Positions 5,514 through 8,296 of a stretch of 8,296 nucleotides of DNA are shown piece after piece. The notes beneath the pieces were generated by a model that had not been told where the DNA came from, made no database searches, and was given only the letters and a program-made list of their open reading frames with translations. This stretch comes from Solirubrobacterales bacterium (GTDB lineage Bacteria; Actinomycetota; Thermoleophilia; Solirubrobacterales; Solirubrobacteraceae): positions 1 to 8,296 of the forward strand of contig JAOPZQ010000359.1 in NCBI GenBank assembly GCA_025964075.1. The letters are read 5' to 3'. Within the stretch, counting starts at the first letter, position 1. Every line of letters begins with the position of its first letter. The position numbers were made by a program, and so were the translations under genes.

Positions 5514-6359
5514 ATGTCCAAGTTTCTGCACGACGGCCACCGCATCGCCTACGAGGTCTACGGCGAGGGCCCGAACGTCACGGTGCTCCTCCCCGGCCTG
5601 CTGTTCTCCTCCCGCATGCAGGAGCCGCTCGCCCGCGCGCTCGCGGAGCGCGGGCACCGCGTGGTGACGATGGATCCGCTCGGCCACGGCGAGTCCGAGC
5701 GCCCGCCGGACATGTGGCGCTACTCGATGACGTCGTTCGGCGACCAGGTCGTCGGCCTGCTCGACCACCTGGAGATCGAGCAGGCGGTCGTCGGCGGCAC
5801 GTCGCTGGGCGCGAACATCACGCTCGCGGTGGCGGCGCTCGCGCCGCAGCGCCTGCGGGGCATGGTGATCGAGATGCCGGTGCTCGACAACGCGCTGCTC
5901 GGCGCCGCGATCGCGTTCGCGCCCCTCCTCGTGGCGCTCACGTTCGGCGAGCCGGTCATGCGCCTCGTCCAGCGCGGCGTCAACCTGGTCCCCCGCGGCC
6001 GCGTGCCGTTCCTGCCCCGGCTCGGCCTCGACTGGCTCGGCCAGGACCCGAAGCCGAGCGCCGCGCTCCTCCAGGGGCTCTTCTTCGGCGAGGTCGCCCC
6101 GCACCGCTCCGTGCGGCGCACCTTCGAGGCGCCGACGCTGATCATCGGCCATCCGCGCGACCCGGTGCACCCCTTCTCGGACGCCGACATGCTCGCCCAC
6201 GAGCTGCCGAACGCGCGGCTCGTGCACGCGAGCTCGATTCTCGAGCTGCGGATGACGCCGCAGCGGCTCACCGGCGTGATCGGCGACTTCGTCGACGAGT
6301 GCTGGTCGGGCGCCGCCGAACAGGTCCGGATCGCCCGCCGCCACCGGGCGGGCGCATGA
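5514..6359 (+). CDS. Alpha/beta hydrolase, atypical catalytic His position
   Basis: Probable serine hydrolase of 281 residues with the alpha/beta-hydrolase fold; substrate unknown. Seen: oxyanion-strand region LLPGLL (25-30), MDPLGHGES (53-61) typical after strand 4, nucleophile elbow GGTSLGA with S97, and after strand 7 a GHPRDPVHP segment offering D216 as the acid. The usual GH(S/x) histidine after strand 8 is not present: the corresponding segment reads LVHASSILELRMTP (236-249). H238 sits three to four residues early and H219 lies next to the acid; either would be non-canonical. The cap region (~125-205) is hydrophobic and Pro/Arg rich. The start at ATG 5514 is chosen from the strand-1 pattern FLHDGHRIAYEVYGEG and the TAGACT box; the frame is open further upstream through the SDR gene but that is shadow coding. 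The DUF3105 gene follows after 26 nt with its own -10-like box. It could be an esterase, lipase-like enzyme or a non-hydrolytic family member. Confidence 0.88.
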   Translation: MSKFLHDGHRIAYEVYGEGPNVTVLLPGLLFSSRMQEPLARALAERGHRVVTMDPLGHGESERPPDMWRYSMTSFGDQVVGLLDHLEIEQAVVGGTSLGANITLAVAALAPQRLRGMVIEMPVLDNALLGAAIAFAPLLVALTFGEPVMRLVQRGVNLVPRGRVPFLPRLGLDWLGQDPKPSAALLQGLFFGEVAPHRSVRRTFEAPTLIIGHPRDPVHPFSDADMLAHELPNARLVHASSILELRMTPQRLTGVIGDFVDECWSGAAEQVRIARRHRAGA

Positions 6360-6370
6360 TCCCTTTCGGC

Positions 6371-6376
6371 TAACCT
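6371..6376 (+). promoter_or_regulatory. Candidate -10 box of DUF3105 gene (TAACCT)
   Basis: TAACCT matches TANNNT and ends 9 nt before the ATG at 6386, the same distance as in the dehalogenase gene. No Shine-Dalgarno sequence lies between. It suggests the gene is transcribed on its own despite following the hydrolase gene by only 26 nt. Confidence 0.5.
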
Positions 6377-6385
6377 AGCCCGCCG

Positions 6386-7141
6386 ATGGCCAGCCGGAAG
6401 GACGAGAAGGAGCAGCGGCGCAAGGAGCGTCTCGCCGCCGAGGAGGCGGCCAAGGCAGCCTCGTCGCGCCAGCAGCGCCTCCGGCTGTTCGGGGCTTTGG
6501 GACTGGCGATCGTGGCGGTGGTGGCCGTGGTGATCGCGATCTCGGCGAGCGGGAGCAGCGGGCCGAAGGGGCCGAGCGCCAGCGCGCTCAAGGGCATCAA
6601 CCTGCCGGCGGTCAAGGACACGAACCTGGCCTCGGCCGCGAAGACGGCCGGGTGCGTCGTCCTCGACTACTCGAAGTTCTACGGCCCCCACGGATCGTCC
6701 CAGTCGGACCCGAACAACCTCTACACGCACGTCGGCGGCAACGTCAACTACAAGACCAACCCGCCGTCGTACGGGGACCACAACCCGTCGCCGGCCTCAG
6801 ACGGCGACTACGTCGGGCAGGGCACGCCGAAGAAGGAGCAGCTCGTCCACTCGCTCGAGCACGGACGAGTCGAGCTCCAGTACAAGCCCGGGCTGCCGGC
6901 GGCCCAGGTGAAGCAGCTCGAGACGTACTTCGCGAAGGAGCAGGACGGCAAGTTCGCGCCGTCGCAATACCTCCTGCTGTTCCAGAACGAGACGAAGATG
7001 CCCTACGCGGTCGCCGAGGTCGCGTGGGCGCACATCCTCGGTTGCAAGACGTTCAACCCGAGCATCTTCGACGCGATCCGGGCCTTCCGGATCAAGTACT
7101 CCTTCCAGGGCCCCGAGAAGCAGTTCGTCGGCCCGGAGTAG
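6386..7141 (+). CDS. DUF3105 membrane-anchored protein
   Basis: Protein of unknown function, 251 residues, with one membrane anchor. Residues 1-32 are highly charged (KDEKEQRRKERLAAEEAAK) and probably helical in the cytoplasm; residues about 33-53 are a hydrophobic transmembrane segment; then a flexible Ser/Gly/Pro linker (54-68) and an extracytoplasmic domain to the end. The domain carries the DUF3105 pattern as I know it: a YxxxPPSYGDHNP segment (122-134, with H132), the highly recognisable VHSLEHGRVELQY (154-166, with H155 and H159), and a later WAHILGC block (214-220). The His residues could bind a metal, but that is inference. C90 and C220 may pair as an extracytoplasmic disulfide. Length matches actinobacterial relatives. 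Start at 6386 is preceded by TAACCT and no Shine-Dalgarno. A strong hairpin follows the stop. Confidence 0.88.
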   Translation: MASRKDEKEQRRKERLAAEEAAKAASSRQQRLRLFGALGLAIVAVVAVVIAISASGSSGPKGPSASALKGINLPAVKDTNLASAAKTAGCVVLDYSKFYGPHGSSQSDPNNLYTHVGGNVNYKTNPPSYGDHNPSPASDGDYVGQGTPKKEQLVHSLEHGRVELQYKPGLPAAQVKQLETYFAKEQDGKFAPSQYLLLFQNETKMPYAVAEVAWAHILGCKTFNPSIFDAIRAFRIKYSFQGPEKQFVGPE

Positions 7142-7149
7142 CCCGCCGC

Positions 7150-7186
7150 AATTCGCCGACCGCGACTTTTCGCGGGGCGGCGAGTT
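7150..7186 (+). terminator. Hairpin after DUF3105 gene, terminator-like
   Basis: Eight nt after the stop codon lies a two-part stem: an inner perfect 6-bp stem CCGCGA/TCGCGG (7160-7165, 7170-7175) with loop CTTT, and an outer stem AATTCGCCG/CGGCGAGTT (7150-7158, 7178-7186) with one G-U pair, joined by a 1/2-nt internal bulge. About 15 bp in all. There is no U-run after it, so it would be a U-less or rho-assisted terminator, or a 3'-end stabiliser. Confidence 0.6.
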
Positions 7187-7189
7187 CCG

Positions 7190-7195
7190 TACCCT
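7190..7195 (+). promoter_or_regulatory. Candidate -10 box of amidase gene (TACCCT)
   Basis: TACCCT fits TANNNT and lies directly after the hairpin of the preceding gene. A start near 7202 would give a leader of about 45 nt carrying the 7205-7235 inverted repeat and a GAGGA site before GTG 7248. Confidence 0.4.
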
Positions 7196-7204
7196 CGAAC
7201 AGTC

Positions 7205-7235
7205 GCTCACGCCGGGCGCGGACGCGGGCGTGAGC
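7205..7235 (+). promoter_or_regulatory. Leader inverted repeat upstream of amidase
   Basis: GCTCACGCC (7205-7213) and GGCGTGAGC (7227-7235) are perfect 9-bp complements with a 13-nt GC-rich loop. The right arm contains an alternative in-frame GTG (7230-7232) and ends 2 nt before the GAGGA ribosome site at 7238-7242. It may be an mRNA 5' hairpin that affects translation or stability, or a DNA operator near the start site. Confidence 0.45.
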
Positions 7236-7247
7236 CCGAGGACGCCC

Positions 7248-8296
7248 GTGGCTGCCCGTCTCTTCGTCGTCATCTGCGCAGCGCTTCTGTGCGCCCTCGC
7301 CGGGGGGGCGGCGTCCTCCGCGGCCGCGACCGGTCCGCGGGCGAGCGACTTCGAGGCGGCGGTCGCGCTCCCCGCGGCGCACTCCGCCGCCGCGGGCGCC
7401 TTCGTCACGCCGACCCGGCGTGCGCCCCGGCGGTTCGACCTCGTCGGCTTCCGCTGGCGGGGCGACGCCGGCACCGTGTCCGTCCGCGTCCGGCGCCCGG
7501 GCGGGTGGAGCGCCTGGCTCGATCTCGACGCGACGGGCTCGGGGCCCCAGGGGCTGCGGGAGAGCGAGCCCGCGTGGTCGGGCGGCGCCGACGCCTACCA
7601 GCTCCGCATGACCCGGCGCGCACGGGCGATCCGCGCGCATTTCGTCCTCGTCACCGGCGGTCGTCGCATCGCGCGGGCGCGCGCGGCCAAGGGATCGACG
7701 GGCGCGCCGACGATCGTCCCCCGCTCGTCGTGGGACCCGGCGAACCAGTGCCCGCCGCGCGTCGCGCCGAGTTACGGCAAGGTCGACATGGCGTTCGTCC
7801 ACAACACCGTCACCGCGAACGACTACGCGGCCGCCGACACGGCCGCGATCGTCCTCGCGATCTGCCGCTACCACCGCAACTCCAACGGCTGGAACGACAT
7901 CGGCTACAACTTCCTCGTCGACCGCTACGGCCAGGTGTTCGAGGGCCGCGCCGGCGGGATCGACCAGCCGGTGATCGGCGCGCAGGCCCAGGGCTACAAC
8001 CGCTTCTCGACGGGTGTCTCGGCGATCGGGACCTACTCGACGGTGCCGTTCCCCGACCCGGGCGTCCAGGCGCTCTCGCGGCTCCTCGGCTGGAAGCTCA
8101 CGATCGGAGCCACGCCGACACAGGGCACGATCGTCGAGACCTCGGGCGGCGGGAGCCTCAACCGCTACCCCGCGGGCGCTGCCGTGTCGCTCAACCGGAT
8201 CGCCGGCCACCGCGACGGCGACGCGACCGATTGCCCGGTCAACGCTCTCTACGCCCAGCTCGCGACGATCCGGTCGCTCGCCGCGGCCGCCGCGCC
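7248..8296 (+). CDS. Secreted N-acetylmuramoyl-L-alanine amidase (PGRP/amidase_2), 3' end outside window
   Basis: Peptidoglycan hydrolase cutting the bond between MurNAc and the L-Ala of the stem peptide outside the cell. From GTG 7248 (GAGGA 5 nt upstream) the frame is open to the window end, about 349 residues. A signal peptide is clear: AAR n-region, LFVVICAALLCALAG core, cleavage probably around residues 22-28. Residues ~60-135 form a beta-rich domain (RRFDLVGFRWRGDAG ... WSAW ... FVLVTG) often placed before this catalytic domain in actinobacteria. The amidase/PGRP domain runs from about 154 (APTIVPRSSW). Zinc ligands expected from T7 lysozyme and PGRPs are present: H185 (AFVHNT), H321 (AGHRDGD) and C329 (TDCP), the last two 8 residues apart as in T7 lysozyme; Y220 in DIGYNF matches the catalytic Tyr. 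The usual second His of an HH pair after H185 is Asn. C168 and C206 could form a disulfide. A GTG at 7230 is an alternative start. The part beyond the window may hold cell-wall-binding repeats; not visible. Confidence 0.92.
   Translation, partial: MAARLFVVICAALLCALAGGAASSAAATGPRASDFEAAVALPAAHSAAAGAFVTPTRRAPRRFDLVGFRWRGDAGTVSVRVRRPGGWSAWLDLDATGSGPQGLRESEPAWSGGADAYQLRMTRRARAIRAHFVLVTGGRRIARARAAKGSTGAPTIVPRSSWDPANQCPPRVAPSYGKVDMAFVHNTVTANDYAAADTAAIVLAICRYHRNSNGWNDIGYNFLVDRYGQVFEGRAGGIDQPVIGAQAQGYNRFSTGVSAIGTYSTVPFPDPGVQALSRLLGWKLTIGATPTQGTIVETSGGGSLNRYPAGAAVSLNRIAGHRDGDATDCPVNALYAQLATIRSLAAAAA

Noticed and set aside
3611..6359. Dehalogenase, SDR and alpha/beta hydrolase as a single xenobiotic degradation pathway
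   Set aside because: They alternate in orientation, have separate promoters and start signals, and no gene ties their substrates together.
4616..6373. Plus-strand 585-codon open frame spanning the SDR and hydrolase genes
   Set aside because: It is out of frame with the alpha/beta hydrolase and antisense to the SDR; low-complexity Arg/Ala content marks it as a shadow.
7092..8210. Minus-strand 372-codon open frame opposite the amidase
   Set aside because: Composition is almost entirely Arg/Ala/Gly/Asp with no motif, and the opposite strand encodes a clear amidase with all ligands.

Overview
The window is ordinary-looking chromosomal DNA from a very GC-rich actinobacterium. The order-level guess is Thermoleophilia/Solirubrobacterales. 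It rests on extreme GC bias at third codon positions, a DUF3105 membrane protein, a DUF4333-type lipoprotein, a secreted PGRP-family amidase with an N-terminal beta-rich domain, and TANNNT boxes directly in front of genes that lack a Shine-Dalgarno sequence. The lineage is inferred from protein style, not from a marker gene. I see no rRNA, tRNA, CRISPR array, transposase, integrase or phage gene.

Layout, left to right: the C-terminal part of a cytochrome P450 (+, runs off the left edge); transketolase (-); a 66-residue two-helix membrane protein (+); a DUF4333-like lipoprotein (-); a subfamily-I-type haloalkane dehalogenase (+); a classical short-chain dehydrogenase (-); an alpha/beta hydrolase (+); a DUF3105 membrane-anchored protein (+); and a secreted N-acetylmuramoyl-L-alanine amidase (+, runs off the right edge). 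The first seven genes alternate strand strictly. This gives three tight convergent junctions (a 20-bp overlap, a 6-bp gap and a 30-bp gap filled by a perfect palindrome) and three divergent intergenic regions of about 100 to 210 bp. Most transcription units therefore look monocistronic, and I see no obvious operon or multi-gene system.

Functionally the genes are a mixture. Transketolase is central carbon metabolism. The P450, dehalogenase, SDR and alpha/beta hydrolase are stand-alone enzymes of the oxidative, hydrolytic or xenobiotic type, and nothing ties them into one pathway. The lipoprotein, the small membrane protein, the DUF3105 protein and the amidase are envelope proteins.

The points most worth a second look are non-coding. 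(1) A perfect 27-nt palindrome supplies the stop codon and last residues of the dehalogenase and sits between two convergent genes. (2) Initiation signals split by strand: the three leftward genes have clear GGAGG/GAGGAG sites, while three rightward genes have no Shine-Dalgarno but a TANNNT box 9 to 11 nt before the ATG, as expected for leaderless or near-leaderless mRNAs. (3) A 9-bp perfect inverted repeat lies between a predicted start site and the ribosome site of the amidase. (4) The alpha/beta hydrolase has a nucleophile elbow and an acid but no histidine where the catalytic one is expected. I did not find a convincing new multi-gene system here.
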